Shown: positions 25,466 through 34,560 of the stretch, piece after piece
Position numbering within the stretch: the stretch's first letter is position 1
Layout: each line of letters begins with the position of its first letter
NCBI RefSeq assembly: GCF_003627965.1
Contig: NZ_RBWE01000001.1
Location: 1,356,769-1,420,768, forward strand
Reading direction: 5' to 3'
From: Desulfofundulus salinus
GTDB taxonomy: Bacteria > Bacillota > Desulfotomaculia > Desulfotomaculales > Desulfovirgulaceae
Length of the DNA stretch: 64,000 bases
The notes under the pieces: model-generated
Seen by the model: only the letters and a program-made list of their open reading frames with translations
The model's database searches: none
What the model was told of the DNA's origin: nothing
Made by a program: the position numbers and the translations under genes

Positions 25466-26149
25466 ATGGGGATGAGAATGAAACATGGGGAAGGGGTGGG
25501 ACCTGCCGGTCCCACGTCTGAATGCAACATACCGGCCGCGGGCGGTGATCGCTGTTTTGCCGGAACGGTTACGGGGGTAGTCCTGGTGGGTGGGGGCAGC
25601 AACCGCATGGGTGCCAACAAGGCGCTGCTTCACTTCGGCCGGGAAAGGTTATTGGACCGGGTCGTGGCCCGGGTGCAGGAAGCCTTTCCCCGGGTGATAC
25701 TGGTCAGTAACGACCCCGCCAGCTATAATTATCTCGGCCTGCCGGTTATCAGGGACATTTACCCAGGGCGAGGGCCGCTGTCCGGCATTCATGCCGCTTT
25801 GTCAGCCGTCGCCACCCCTTACATATTTGTGGTGGCCTGTGATATGCCTTTTGTCGATCCCAAACTGGCCCTTTACCTGGCACGCCAGGCACCAGGGTAT
25901 GATGTGGTGGTGGTGCGGGATGGCCCTTACCTGGAGCCCCTTTTTGCTGTTTACGGCAAGGGTTGCCATGAGCCTATCGATTCACTATTGCGTAAGGGTT
26001 TGCGGGCGAGGGTAGTGGACTTTTTTTCTACCGTACGGGTAAAATATATTGAACGCGGGGACTTGTCGGCTGTTGCCGATGTTGATAAAGTGTTTATGAA
26101 TATTAATACACCCCGTGATCTGGAGAAAGCATTGCAACTGCTGGATTAG
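25466..26149 (+). CDS. mobA: Molybdenum cofactor guanylyltransferase (MobA-like)
   Basis: A nucleotidyltransferase that attaches GMP to molybdopterin to form the guanine dinucleotide cofactor. The signature VVLVGGGSNRMGANKALL and the metal-binding DMPF loop are present, and the length (about 220 aa) fits. The N-terminus up to AGTVTGVV is unlike the family; real translation may start at an internal ATG (25472 or 25478). It follows cbiJ by 12 bases and precedes a YqeG-like phosphatase gene. Confidence 0.82.
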   Translation: MGMRMKHGEGVGPAGPTSECNIPAAGGDRCFAGTVTGVVLVGGGSNRMGANKALLHFGRERLLDRVVARVQEAFPRVILVSNDPASYNYLGLPVIRDIYPGRGPLSGIHAALSAVATPYIFVVACDMPFVDPKLALYLARQAPGYDVVVVRDGPYLEPLFAVYGKGCHEPIDSLLRKGLRARVVDFFSTVRVKYIERGDLSAVADVDKVFMNINTPRDLEKALQLLD

Positions 26150-26171
26150 CCTTTATGTAGAGGAGAACAGA

Positions 26172-26693
26172 ATGTTCAAGCTGCTTTACCCCAAACTGTA
26201 TGTGGCTAAACTTTTTGATATCGACCTGGCTGAACTGCAAGAAAAGGGTATTTACGCCATTCTTCTGGATTTGGACAACACTATTGTTCCCAGAGATCAG
26301 GATTGTTGTCCCGATGAGATAAAGCAGTGGATAAAGAAGGCAAAAAAACACGGGTTCAAGCTTTGTATTGTGTCAAATAATTCTCCTGCGCGGGTTCAAG
26401 CGTTAGCTTCATCCCTGGACATACCGGCGGTTTACCGGGCGGTTAAGCCTGCCAGGCGTCCTTTCATTCAAGCCATGAAACTGCTCGGGGTGACCCCTGA
26501 CCAGACTGCCGTCATTGGTGACCAGATTTTTACCGATGTGCTGGGTGGCAACCGTTTGGGCCTCTATACCATCCTGGTGGTTCCCCTTCCCGGTCGTGAA
26601 TTCTGGGCCACACGGCTCTTCAGCCGCCGGCTGGAAAAAGTGGTTCTCTGGCATTTGGCCAGGAAAATGTCGGGTGGGTCGGTTGCCCGCTAA
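26172..26693 (+). CDS. YqeG family HAD phosphatase
   Basis: A 173-aa HAD subfamily IIIA protein. The motif LLDLDNTIVP gives the nucleophile Asp and the acid/base Asp, and VSNNSPARV and AVIGDQIFTDVLGGNRLG provide motifs II and III. The substrate is not known. ATG 26172 has AGGAG 6 bases upstream; the frame is open further to 26115, but without a ribosome site. Neighbours aroE-aroC commonly follow this gene in related firmicutes, so the order suggests a conserved block. Confidence 0.88.
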   Translation: MFKLLYPKLYVAKLFDIDLAELQEKGIYAILLDLDNTIVPRDQDCCPDEIKQWIKKAKKHGFKLCIVSNNSPARVQALASSLDIPAVYRAVKPARRPFIQAMKLLGVTPDQTAVIGDQIFTDVLGGNRLGLYTILVVPLPGREFWATRLFSRRLEKVVLWHLARKMSGGSVAR

Positions 26694-26716
26694 CTATTCT
26701 GTAAATGGGGGATTCC

Positions 26717-27673
26717 ATGAGCGAACTGATTAGCGGTCGCACCAGGGTTTGCGGCCTTTTCGGCTTTCCGGTGGAACATTCCTTTTCGCCGGTCATGCAC
26801 AATGCGGCCTTCAGGCATCTGGGCCTGGATTTTGTCTACGTGGCCTTCGCCGTGCCTCCCCGGGAGCTGGAAAGGGCGGTGGCCGGGATCCGGGCGCTGA
26901 ACCTGGCCGGGGTCAATGTGACCGTGCCCCACAAAGAAAAGGTTATACCTTATCTTGATGAGTTGACCGCCGGGGCCCGGCTGGCCGGGGCGGTGAACAC
27001 CATCGTTCACCGGGACGGGCGCCTGGTGGGACACAATACCGACGGGGCCGGTTTTGTGCGCTTCCTGACTGATGACGCCGGGTTTAATCCTGCCGGCAAA
27101 CGGATACTGCTCCTGGGAGCCGGGGGCGCGGCCAGGGCGGTGGCCGTCCACCTGGCCCTGGCCGGGGTTAAGCAGCTGCTGGTGGCCAACCGCACCCTTT
27201 CCCGGGCGGCAGAACTGGCCGCTCTGATTAACGAGGAGACACCCGCCCGGGCGTGGGCCGTGCCCTGGCCGGCGAAAGATGACCGGGTTTTGCCTGAACG
27301 ACTCGAGAGGAAGCCGCCGGGCGGCCATGATCCTGAAGAGGGAAAGGGCACTTTCGTTCTGGATACAAATAACGGCAATATCAAAGAACTGGTTGCCCTG
27401 GTGGATCTGGTCGTTCAAACCACGCCGCTGGGCATGCACCCCCGGGAAGACACCTGCCCGGATTTCCCTTTTGACTGCCTGCGGCCGGGACAGGCGGTGG
27501 TGGATCTGGTTTACAACCCGCCGCGCACCCTCTTTATGGAACGGGCCGCCCGTTCCGGCGCCCGGGTATATAACGGCCTGGGCATGCTGCTGTACCAGGG
27601 GGTACTGGCCTTTGAACTGTGGACCGGGGAGGAGGCCCCGGTGGAAGTAATGCGCCGGGCTCTGCCTTTTTGA
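26717..27673 (+). CDS. aroE: Shikimate dehydrogenase
   Basis: NADPH-dependent reduction of 3-dehydroshikimate to shikimate. VEHSFSPVMHNAAF (substrate Ser-x-Ser), NVTVPHKE with the catalytic Lys, and GLGMLLYQGVLAFELWTG are all present, as is the nucleotide-binding GAGGAARAVAVHLA. The protein is about 318 aa against 270-290 usual, because of an insertion of about 30 residues near residues 185-220, rich in Pro and charged residues. ATG 26717 has GGGGGA 4 bases upstream; the ATG at 26705 is an alternative. It heads the aroE-C-K-B cluster. Confidence 0.9.
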   Translation: MSELISGRTRVCGLFGFPVEHSFSPVMHNAAFRHLGLDFVYVAFAVPPRELERAVAGIRALNLAGVNVTVPHKEKVIPYLDELTAGARLAGAVNTIVHRDGRLVGHNTDGAGFVRFLTDDAGFNPAGKRILLLGAGGAARAVAVHLALAGVKQLLVANRTLSRAAELAALINEETPARAWAVPWPAKDDRVLPERLERKPPGGHDPEEGKGTFVLDTNNGNIKELVALVDLVVQTTPLGMHPREDTCPDFPFDCLRPGQAVVDLVYNPPRTLFMERAARSGARVYNGLGMLLYQGVLAFELWTGEEAPVEVMRRALPF

Positions 27674-27758
27674 TCCTGCTCGCGGTACGTAAGAGCGCCC
27701 ACCACCCCGGGTGGATGACCTGCAGAAGAGCTTGTTGAAATAAGGGGGAACATTCCGC

Positions 27759-29030
27759 ATGTTGCGTTATTTAACAGCCGGAGAATCACATGGTCCTGCT
27801 TTGACGGTCATCATTGAAGGGTTACCCGCCGGATTGGCCCTGCCGGAAGATTATGTAAACCGGCAACTGGCCCGGCGCCAGGGCGGCTACGGCCGGGGCG
27901 GCCGCATGCGGATCGAGCAGGACCGGGTGCGTTTTCTGGCCGGAGTCAGGGGTGGTTTTACGCTGGGCAGCCCCGTAGCCCTGTACATCGAAAACCGGGA
28001 CTGGGCCAGCTGGCAGGAGATTATGGATCCCGGTGCTGCTGCCCGGCTGGACCAGCGGGTGGTCACCAGGCCCAGGCCGGGCCACGCCGACCTGGCCGGG
28101 GCTTTAAAATACGGTCACCGGGATATCCGCAACGTGCTGGAACGGGCCAGCGCCCGGGAGACGGCCGCCCGGGTGGCCGCCGGCAGTGTGGCCCGCCGTC
28201 TTCTGGAGGAACTGGGCATAGAGATCATCGGTCATGTGGTGCGTATCGGGCCGGTAGCGGCACCGGAACTGGACTTAATCCGGGAAATGCCGTCCACCCC
28301 TCCGGGCGGGGCCGGTAAAGGGCCGGATGAAGCGGAGGAAGATGGTGGGTGCGGGCCCGGCCGGCCGGGCGGGTCCCCGGGCGTGGATCTGCGCCGGCTG
28401 CGGGAGATTCTGGATGCTTCCCCCGTTTACTGCCTCCACCGGGAGACGGCAGAGGCGATGATGCGTGAAATCGACCGGGCCCGGGAAGCCGGGGACTCCC
28501 TGGGGGGTGTCTTTGAGATCCGGGTTTACGGCCTGCCGCCCGGCCTTGGCAGCTATGTCCACTGGGACCGCCGCCTGGACGGGCGCCTGGCCGGCGCGCT
28601 GATGAGCATTCAGGCCATCAAAGGGGTCGAGATCGGGCTGGGCTTTGCCGGTGCCGCCCTGCCCGGTTCGCAGGTGCACGATGAGATATTTTACAGCCGG
28701 GAGAGGGGTTTTCACCGCCGCACCAACCGGGCCGGCGGCCTGGAGGGGGGCGTGACCAACGGTGAGCCACTGATAGTGCGGGCGGCCATGAAACCCATCC
28801 CTACCTTATATAAACCTTTACGCAGTGTGGATCTGGCCTCTAAGGAACCCTTTACTGCCTCGGTGGAACGCTCCGATGTCTGTGCCGTACCGGCCGCCTG
28901 CGTGGTGGGCGAGGCGGTGGTGGCCTGGGAACTGGCGGCGGCCTGCGTGGAGAAATTTGGCGGCGACACCCTGCAGGAAATGAAAGCAAATTATCAGCAA
29001 TACCTTGATTATCTCAAGACCAGGATATGA
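27759..29030 (+). CDS. aroC: Chorismate synthase
   Basis: FMN-dependent synthesis of chorismate from EPSP. Opens [21 protein letters not shown] and holds [36 protein letters not shown], and the C-terminal [13 protein letters not shown] and [11 protein letters not shown], all hallmark segments. At 423 aa it is about 30 longer than usual: a low-complexity Gly/Pro/Glu stretch at about residues 178-208 is not in typical homologues. All other elements are intact, so activity is likely. Between aroE and aroK. Confidence 0.93.
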   Translation: MLRYLTAGESHGPALTVIIEGLPAGLALPEDYVNRQLARRQGGYGRGGRMRIEQDRVRFLAGVRGGFTLGSPVALYIENRDWASWQEIMDPGAAARLDQRVVTRPRPGHADLAGALKYGHRDIRNVLERASARETAARVAAGSVARRLLEELGIEIIGHVVRIGPVAAPELDLIREMPSTPPGGAGKGPDEAEEDGGCGPGRPGGSPGVDLRRLREILDASPVYCLHRETAEAMMREIDRAREAGDSLGGVFEIRVYGLPPGLGSYVHWDRRLDGRLAGALMSIQAIKGVEIGLGFAGAALPGSQVHDEIFYSRERGFHRRTNRAGGLEGGVTNGEPLIVRAAMKPIPTLYKPLRSVDLASKEPFTASVERSDVCAVPAACVVGEAVVAWELAAACVEKFGGDTLQEMKANYQQYLDYLKTRI

Positions 29031-29073
29031 TGATGATTGCCGGGTAGGACGGGAGTGTGGCGGAGGAGAGGAA

Positions 29074-29592
29074 ATGAAAAATATTGTCCTGATCGGTTTT
29101 ATGGGTACGGGGAAAAGTGCCGTCGGCCGGCGCCTGGCTGCCCGCCTGGGGCGGGAATTTGTGGATACCGACGAGGAGATAGAGCGGGTTACCGGCAAAA
29201 CCATTCCCCAGATTTTTGCTCGGGACGGGGAGATCCGTTTCCGTTCGGAGGAGGCCCTGGTGGTGAAGAAGGTAGCCGCCAGGGACAACCTGGTGGTGGC
29301 CACCGGGGGCGGGGTGGTGCTGAACCCCGAAAATGTGCGGGCACTGCAGCAGAACGGCGTACTCATCGGGCTGGTGGCCGACCCCGGGGTAATTTACCAG
29401 CGGGTGAAGCGCAAGCGTAACCGGCCCCTGTTAAACGGCCCGGGGGACATCCTGGCCCGGATCAAAGAACTGCTGGCCGCCCGGGCAGGCGCCTACGCGG
29501 TGGCGGAATTCACCGTGGATACCGGCCGGCACACCATCGACGAGGTGGTGGAGATGATCATCGCCTACCTGAAGGAACGCGGAATTGTTTGA
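29074..29592 (+). CDS. aroK: Shikimate kinase
   Basis: Phosphorylates shikimate at the 3-hydroxyl with ATP. 172 aa. Walker A GFMGTGKSAVG at residues 8-18, the shikimate-binding VDTDEEIE segment, the DGE...FR motif, and the GGG of ATGGGVV are all present, as is the lid RNRPLLN. ATG 29074 has GGAGGAGAGG upstream; the frame open to 29005 overlaps the end of aroC and is not needed. Confidence 0.93.
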   Translation: MKNIVLIGFMGTGKSAVGRRLAARLGREFVDTDEEIERVTGKTIPQIFARDGEIRFRSEEALVVKKVAARDNLVVATGGGVVLNPENVRALQQNGVLIGLVADPGVIYQRVKRKRNRPLLNGPGDILARIKELLAARAGAYAVAEFTVDTGRHTIDEVVEMIIAYLKERGIV

Positions 29593-29646
29593 AACCGTAC
29601 AAAACGTAGAAGAACATAAAGGGATACCGAAGAAAGGACATCATCA

Positions 29647-30750
29647 ATGCAGGAAGTTTACATAAATCTTGGCGCCCGCAGTTACTCCATTTACGTTGAC
29701 ACCGGCCTGCTGCCCCGGCTGGGGGAGTACCTGAAAGTCCTCAAATTAACTCCCCGGGTGCTCCTCATTACCAACCCCGTGGTGGGCTCCCTTTACGGCG
29801 CGGTGGCCGAAACCGCCCTCAGGAATGCCGGTTTTGAGGTGATCCGGGCGGAGATACCCGACGGGGAGGAATATAAGAGCCTGGCCACGGCCGAAAAGCT
29901 CTACGACCTGGCCTACACCCGCGAACTGGACCGGCGGAGCCCCGTGGTGGCCCTGGGGGGCGGGGTGGTGGGGGACCTGGCCGGTTTTGTGGCCGCTACC
30001 TACCTAAGAGGCGTGCCCTTCATCCAGGTGCCCACCACGCTGCTTGCCCAGGTGGACTCCAGCGTGGGGGGCAAGGTGGCCGTCAACCACCCCCGGGGCA
30101 AGAACATCATCGGCGCCTTCTACCAGCCCCGGCTGGTCCTGGCCGACCTGGATGTGCTGAAGACCCTGGACCCGCGGGAGGTGCGGGCCGGCCTGGCCGA
30201 GGTGATCAAGTACGGCGTCATTGCCGATCAGGCCTTCTTTGCCTGGCTGGAGGAGAACCTGGAGCGTCTGCTGGCTCTGGAGGCCCGGGCCCTGGCCCAT
30301 GCCGTGGCCGTCTCCTGCCGCATTAAAGCGCGGGTGGTGCAGGAGGACGAAACCGAACAGGGCCGCCGGGCCATCCTCAACTTCGGCCACACCCTGGGCC
30401 ACGCCCTGGAGGCCCTCACCGGCTACACCACATACCGCCACGGGGAGGCGGTGGCCATCGGGATGGCGGCGGCGGTCCGGCTGGCGGTGGCCCTGGGGAT
30501 GTTCCCGGAAGGAGACGCCGCGCGGGTAATCAACCTTATCCGCCGGGCCGGTCTGCCGGTAGAAGTGCCCGCCGGGATCTCTCCGGGCGAGTTGCTGGCC
30601 TCCATGCGCCGGGACAAGAAAGTGCTGGCCGGGCGGCTTACCTTCGTCCTGCCGGTGGAAATAGGCCGGGTGGAGATCGTCCGGGACGCGCCGGAAGAAG
30701 CGGTGGGGCGGGTTTTGCGTTTATGCTGTAATCAAAAGTTAAAATTTTAA
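29647..30750 (+). CDS. aroB: 3-dehydroquinate synthase
   Basis: Converts DAHP to 3-dehydroquinate; NAD and a metal are bound. 367 aa. GGGVVGDLAGFVAATYLRGV, QVPTTLLAQVDSSVGGKVAVNHPRGKN (only partly shown here) and NFGHTLGHALE with the metal-binding His are visible, and the metal-binding Glu lies in the segment AGLAEVIKYG. AGGACA precedes the ATG. Last of the four clustered aro genes; aroQ is 16 kb away in the window, next to pepP. Confidence 0.94.
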   Translation: MQEVYINLGARSYSIYVDTGLLPRLGEYLKVLKLTPRVLLITNPVVGSLYGAVAETALRNAGFEVIRAEIPDGEEYKSLATAEKLYDLAYTRELDRRSPVVALGGGVVGDLAGFVAATYLRGVPFIQVPTTLLAQVDSSVGGKVAVNHPRGKNIIGAFYQPRLVLADLDVLKTLDPREVRAGLAEVIKYGVIADQAFFAWLEENLERLLALEARALAHAVAVSCRIKARVVQEDETEQGRRAILNFGHTLGHALEALTGYTTYRHGEAVAIGMAAAVRLAVALGMFPEGDAARVINLIRRAGLPVEVPAGISPGELLASMRRDKKVLAGRLTFVLPVEIGRVEIVRDAPEEAVGRVLRLCCNQKLKF

Positions 30751-30764
30751 GGAGAGATTGTCAC

Positions 30765-31526
30765 TTGCCGCTGCCCTGGTTCTGGTTCTTTTCTTTCCTC
30801 CTCGGCCTTTGTATCGGCAGCTTTTTAAACGTATGCATCTACCGCCTGCCCCGGGGGATGTCCCTGCTGGCGCCCCCCTCCCACTGCCCGGCCTGCGGCG
30901 CACGCCTGGGCCCTCTGGATTTAATCCCCGTGGTGAGCTATCTTTTCCTGCGGGGCCGGTGCCGTCGTTGCAGCGGGGCGATCTCCCCCCGCTACCTCCT
31001 GGTGGAGCTTTTGACCGGGGCCGGCTTCCTGCTGATTGCCCGGGAACACGGCCTGCACGTTCATACTGCCGGCCTGCTGGTCCTGTTTTCCGTCCTCGTG
31101 GCGGCCAGCTTCATTGACCTGGACCACCGGATCATCCCCGACCGGCTCACCCTGTTTGCTCTGGCCACCGGCATACCCCTGGCCGCCCTCCAGGGTGCGG
31201 AGGCTCTCAAAGACGGCCTCATAGGCTCTGTGCTGGGGGGCGGAATATTGTTGATCGTGGCCCTGTTTTCGCGGGGCGGCATGGGCGGTGGGGACGTGAA
31301 GCTGGCCTTTGCCATCGGATGGTACCTGGGCTGGCAGGAGACCCTGGTGGCCCTGTTCCTGGCGTTTGTGCTGGGTGCGGTTGTGGGGGTTTTATGGGCG
31401 CTCAGGACGGGGAGGACCCTTAAAACGGCCATCCCCTTCGGCCCGTTTCTTTCATCGGGAGCCATGCTGGCCGTGTTGACAGGGGATAAGCTTATTTCCT
31501 GGTATCTGAACCTGTGGGGTGGTTGA
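30765..31526 (+). CDS. pilD: Prepilin peptidase
   Basis: Membrane aspartic protease that cleaves and N-methylates type IV prepilins. 253 aa with about seven membrane spans. The cytoplasmic zinc-type loop has CPAC and CRRC pairs, and the two catalytic Asp motifs are in FIDLDHRIIPD and GGGDVKLA. A TTG start has AAGGAGAG 7 bases upstream. It starts the pilus operon and overlaps or abuts pilB. Confidence 0.93.
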   Translation: MPLPWFWFFSFLLGLCIGSFLNVCIYRLPRGMSLLAPPSHCPACGARLGPLDLIPVVSYLFLRGRCRRCSGAISPRYLLVELLTGAGFLLIAREHGLHVHTAGLLVLFSVLVAASFIDLDHRIIPDRLTLFALATGIPLAALQGAEALKDGLIGSVLGGGILLIVALFSRGGMGGGDVKLAFAIGWYLGWQETLVALFLAFVLGAVVGVLWALRTGRTLKTAIPFGPFLSSGAMLAVLTGDKLISWYLNLWGG

Positions 31527-31528
31527 AA

Positions 31529-33223
31529 ATGGCCGTTTACACCAGAAAGCGCCTGGGGGACCTCCTTCTGCAAACCGGGTTGATTACCCGGGAGCAGTTG
31601 AACCAGGCGCTCGAGGTGCAGAAGCAGACCGAGGAGCGCCTGGGCCGGGTTCTCATCAACCTGGGCCTGGTCACGGAGCAGGACATCCTGAACACCCTGG
31701 AAATGCAGCTGGGCATTCCCCAGATTACCCTGATGGACAAAGTCGACCCCGTGCTGATCAAATCTCTCCCCGAGGCCGTCCTGCGCCGGCATAAGGTGGT
31801 GCCCGTGAAAAAAGAGGGACGGCGGCTGATCGTGGCCATGTCCGACCCCCTGAACCTGGTTGCCCTGGACGACATCCGCCTGGCCAGCGGGCTGGAAGTG
31901 GAGCCGGTGCTGGCCCGGGAAGAGGAAATCGACGCCGTCCTCCAGAAGGTATTCGGCCTTACCTTTGTGGAGCAGGCCTTCGGCCAGCCGGCCGCCCCGG
32001 AGGAGCGGGAAATCCAGACCCTCACCCTGGCGGCGGGGGATGAGGTGCCCCCGGAGGAAGCACCGGTGGTGCGCCTGGTCAATACCATCATTGCCCAGGC
32101 GGTGTCGGAAAAGGCCAGCGATATTCATATTGAACCACAGGAGGACCGGGTGCTGGTGCGTTACCGGGTGGATGGGTTGTTGAGGGAAGCCCTTACTCTG
32201 CCCCGGCATATCCGCTCCAACCTTACTACCAGGATCAAAATCCTGGCCGGCCTGGACATTGCCGAAAAGCGCCTCCCCCAGGACGGCCGGTTTCAGGTTA
32301 AGTACGGGGAACAGGAAATAGATGTGAGGGTATCCACCCTGCCTACGGTTCACGGGGAAAAGGTGGTCCTGCGTTTGCTGCTTAAGAGCGGGCGGATCCT
32401 GCCCGTTGACCGGCTGGGATTCCACCGCTACAACCTGGAGCGTTTTACAGAGGTAATCCATCGCACTTCCGGCATGATCCTGGTCACCGGGCCCACCGGC
32501 AGCGGCAAGACCACCACCCTGTACGCGGTACTGGCCCAGTTGAATTCCCCGGAGCGCAATATTGTGACCATAGAGGACCCGGTGGAGTACCTCCTGCGGG
32601 GGATCAACCAGACCCAGATCAACGTGAAAGCCGGGCTTACCTTTGCCGCCGGCCTGCGCTCCATCCTCCGCCAGGACCCGGACATCATCATGGTGGGGGA
32701 AATAAGGGACGGGGAGACGGCCCAGATCGCGGTGAGGGCGGCCACCACCGGCCACCTGGTGCTCAGCAGCCTGCACACCAACGACGCCGCGGGTGCCCTG
32801 ACCCGCCTCATCGATATGGGGGTGGAGCCCTTCCTGGTGGCCTCCTCGGTGGTAGGCGTGGTTTCCCAGCGCCTGGTGCGCCTGCTCTGCCCCCGCTGCC
32901 GGGAGCCCTACCAGCTCCCGGAAGACGCGCCGGAGAGGATTTTCATGGGCCTGCCGCCCGGTGAGCCGGTGACCCTTTACCGGGCCGCCGGCTGCCACCA
33001 CTGCAACCACACCGGTTACCGGGGGCGGACGAGCATCCAGGAGGTGCTGCCCGTGACCCGGGCCATAAGGGAGCTGGTAAATAAAAAAACTTCTGCCGAT
33101 GTGATCAAAGAAAAGGCGGTGGCCGAGGGAATGGTCACCCTGAAGGAAGATGGAATAGACAAGGCCCGGCAGGGGATCACCTCCATAGCGGAAGTGATGC
33201 GCGTGGCCTATAACGAGTGGTGA
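31529..33223 (+). CDS. pilB: Type IV pilus assembly ATPase PilB
   Basis: Hexameric extension ATPase (GspE/PilB family), 564 aa. The N-terminal MshEN domain includes RLGDLLLQTGLITREQLNQAL, a domain that in related proteins binds c-di-GMP. The core has Walker A TGPTGSGKTTTLYA, an Asp box IEDPVEYL, Walker B, and a C-terminal tetracysteine zinc site CPRC and CHHC. ATG 31529 is preferred; GTG 31514 overlaps the pilD end. With the riboswitch at 34405 this suggests two layers of c-di-GMP control. Confidence 0.93.
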   Translation: MAVYTRKRLGDLLLQTGLITREQLNQALEVQKQTEERLGRVLINLGLVTEQDILNTLEMQLGIPQITLMDKVDPVLIKSLPEAVLRRHKVVPVKKEGRRLIVAMSDPLNLVALDDIRLASGLEVEPVLAREEEIDAVLQKVFGLTFVEQAFGQPAAPEEREIQTLTLAAGDEVPPEEAPVVRLVNTIIAQAVSEKASDIHIEPQEDRVLVRYRVDGLLREALTLPRHIRSNLTTRIKILAGLDIAEKRLPQDGRFQVKYGEQEIDVRVSTLPTVHGEKVVLRLLLKSGRILPVDRLGFHRYNLERFTEVIHRTSGMILVTGPTGSGKTTTLYAVLAQLNSPERNIVTIEDPVEYLLRGINQTQINVKAGLTFAAGLRSILRQDPDIIMVGEIRDGETAQIAVRAATTGHLVLSSLHTNDAAGALTRLIDMGVEPFLVASSVVGVVSQRLVRLLCPRCREPYQLPEDAPERIFMGLPPGEPVTLYRAAGCHHCNHTGYRGRTSIQEVLPVTRAIRELVNKKTSADVIKEKAVAEGMVTLKEDGIDKARQGITSIAEVMRVAYNEW

Positions 33224-33248
33224 CGGAAAAGGAAGGTGTTGCGGCGGA

Positions 33249-34334
33249 ATGCATGCCGATGAACTTTTAAAGCTGGCCTTCGAGCTGAAAGCTTCCGATA
33301 TCCACCTTACTGCCGGCCGTCCGCCCGTCTTCCGGGTTCACGGGAAGCTTTTTGCGGCCGACGAGCTGGGCGCCCGGGCCGTGCCGGGGGTGGAGGATCT
33401 GCCCGTCCTCACCGCCGGGGATACCGAGGCCCTGGCCCGCCAGCTGATCCCCGGGGACCGGTTCCAGCAGTTCATGCAGGTGGGCGAGAGCGACCTGTCT
33501 TACGCCATCCCGGGAGTGGGCCGCTTCCGCGTGAACGCCTTCAAGCAGCGCGGTACGGTGGCCCTGGCCATCCGCCTCATCCCGGAGCGCATCCCCACCT
33601 TCGATGAACTGGGCCTGCCCGAGGTGGTGGCCCACCTGGCCAGGCGGCCCCGGGGCCTGGTGCTGGTTACCGGGCCCACGGGCAGCGGCAAGTCCACCAC
33701 CCTGGCGGCCATGATCGACCTCATCAACAGCGAAAGCCGCCTGCACATCATCACCCTGGAAGACCCCATCGAGTACGTCCACCGGCACAAGAAGAGCCTG
33801 GTCAACCAGCGGGAAATCGGCCGGGACTCCCTTTCTTTTGCCGCCGCCCTGCGTGCGGCCCTGCGGGAGGACCCCGACGTCATCCTGGTGGGGGAGATGC
33901 GGGACCTGGAGACCATCGCTACGGCCATCACCGCCGCCGAAACCGGTCACCTGGTGCTGGCCACCCTGCACACCACCAGCGCAGCCCAGACCATCGACCG
34001 CATCATCGACGTTTTCCCGCCCCATCAGCAGCAGCAGGTCCGGCTGCAGCTGGCCGGCGCCCTGGAAGGAGTGATTGCCCAGCAGTTGCTGCCCCGCAGG
34101 GACCGTCCCGGCCGGGTGGCGGCGCTGGAAATCCTGGTGGCCACGCCGGCCATCCGCAACCTCATCCGGGAGGGGAAGACCCACCAGATTATCTCCCACC
34201 TGCAGACCGGGGCCAGGTACGGTATGCAGACGCTGGATATGGCTTTAAGAAACCTCGTCCGTACAGGGGTGATCGGCAGGGAGGAGGCCCTGGCCCGGGC
34301 GGCTGATGCCGAAAATTTGTTAAAAATGATTTAA
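33249..34334 (+). CDS. pilT: Pilus retraction ATPase PilT
   Basis: Depolymerises pili. 361 aa. The start MHADELLKLAFELKASDIHLTAGRPP, Walker A VTGPTGSGKSTTLAAM, Asp box TLEDPIEYVH, Walker B ILVGEMRD and the LHTTSAAQTIDRI His-box are all clear. ATG 33249 follows pilB after 26 bases. It is the last gene before the riboswitch, so pilD-pilB-pilT can be made when the pilC-pilin part is off. Confidence 0.94.
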   Translation: MHADELLKLAFELKASDIHLTAGRPPVFRVHGKLFAADELGARAVPGVEDLPVLTAGDTEALARQLIPGDRFQQFMQVGESDLSYAIPGVGRFRVNAFKQRGTVALAIRLIPERIPTFDELGLPEVVAHLARRPRGLVLVTGPTGSGKSTTLAAMIDLINSESRLHIITLEDPIEYVHRHKKSLVNQREIGRDSLSFAAALRAALREDPDVILVGEMRDLETIATAITAAETGHLVLATLHTTSAAQTIDRIIDVFPPHQQQQVRLQLAGALEGVIAQQLLPRRDRPGRVAALEILVATPAIRNLIREGKTHQIISHLQTGARYGMQTLDMALRNLVRTGVIGREEALARAADAENLLKMI

Positions 34335-34404
34335 AACAACCAGCTGGTTATTGACTGGCAGGGCAGCTGCCGTTAAGATAGTTTTCAGGAAGAGTGCGGC
34401 AAAG

Positions 34405-34495
34405 CGAAAAAAGGCAAACCTGCCGAAAGGCAGGGGCGCAAAGCCGCGGGCCTAAAGCGGCATGCAAGGCCGCCATGGCAGCCGGGCTGCCGAAC
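34405..34495 (+). promoter_or_regulatory. c-di-GMP-I (GEMM) riboswitch
   Basis: The order of conserved blocks is that of the GEMM-I aptamer: GGCAAACC, then a GAAA tetraloop closing P2 (TGCCGAAAGGCA), GGCGCAAAGCC, GGGCCTAA, a variable hairpin, then CCATGGCAGCCGGGCTGCC. It lies in the 226-base gap between pilT and pilC and is followed by an intrinsic terminator at 34511-34534. Boundaries are approximate and no covariance score was run. Confidence 0.88.
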
Positions 34496-34510
34496 TTTCC
34501 GGCACGTACT

Positions 34511-34534
34511 TCCAGGCGCGTCGCCTGGATTTTT
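34511..34534 (+). terminator. Riboswitch-linked terminator before pilC
   Basis: TCCAGGCG (34511-34518) and CGCCTGGA (34522-34529) form a perfect 8-bp stem with a 3-base loop and a T run at 34530-34534. It is placed as an expression platform for the aptamer: ligand state would decide whether transcription continues into pilC. Confidence 0.8.
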
Positions 34535-34560
34535 ATTTCCGGGAGGTGGTGAGGGGAGCT

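Noticed and set aside
26690-27760. A 356-codon minus-strand frame across aroE
   Set aside because: aroE is complete on the plus strand with catalytic motifs; the minus frame has a Gly/Pro/His-rich composition and no family.
31061-33010. A 649-codon open frame on the minus strand across pilD and pilB
   Set aside because: It mirrors the high-GC pilB gene, whose Walker motifs and zinc site are clear on the plus strand; typical antisense shadow.
34462-34560. N-terminal extension of PilC
   Set aside because: This is the c-di-GMP riboswitch and its terminator.
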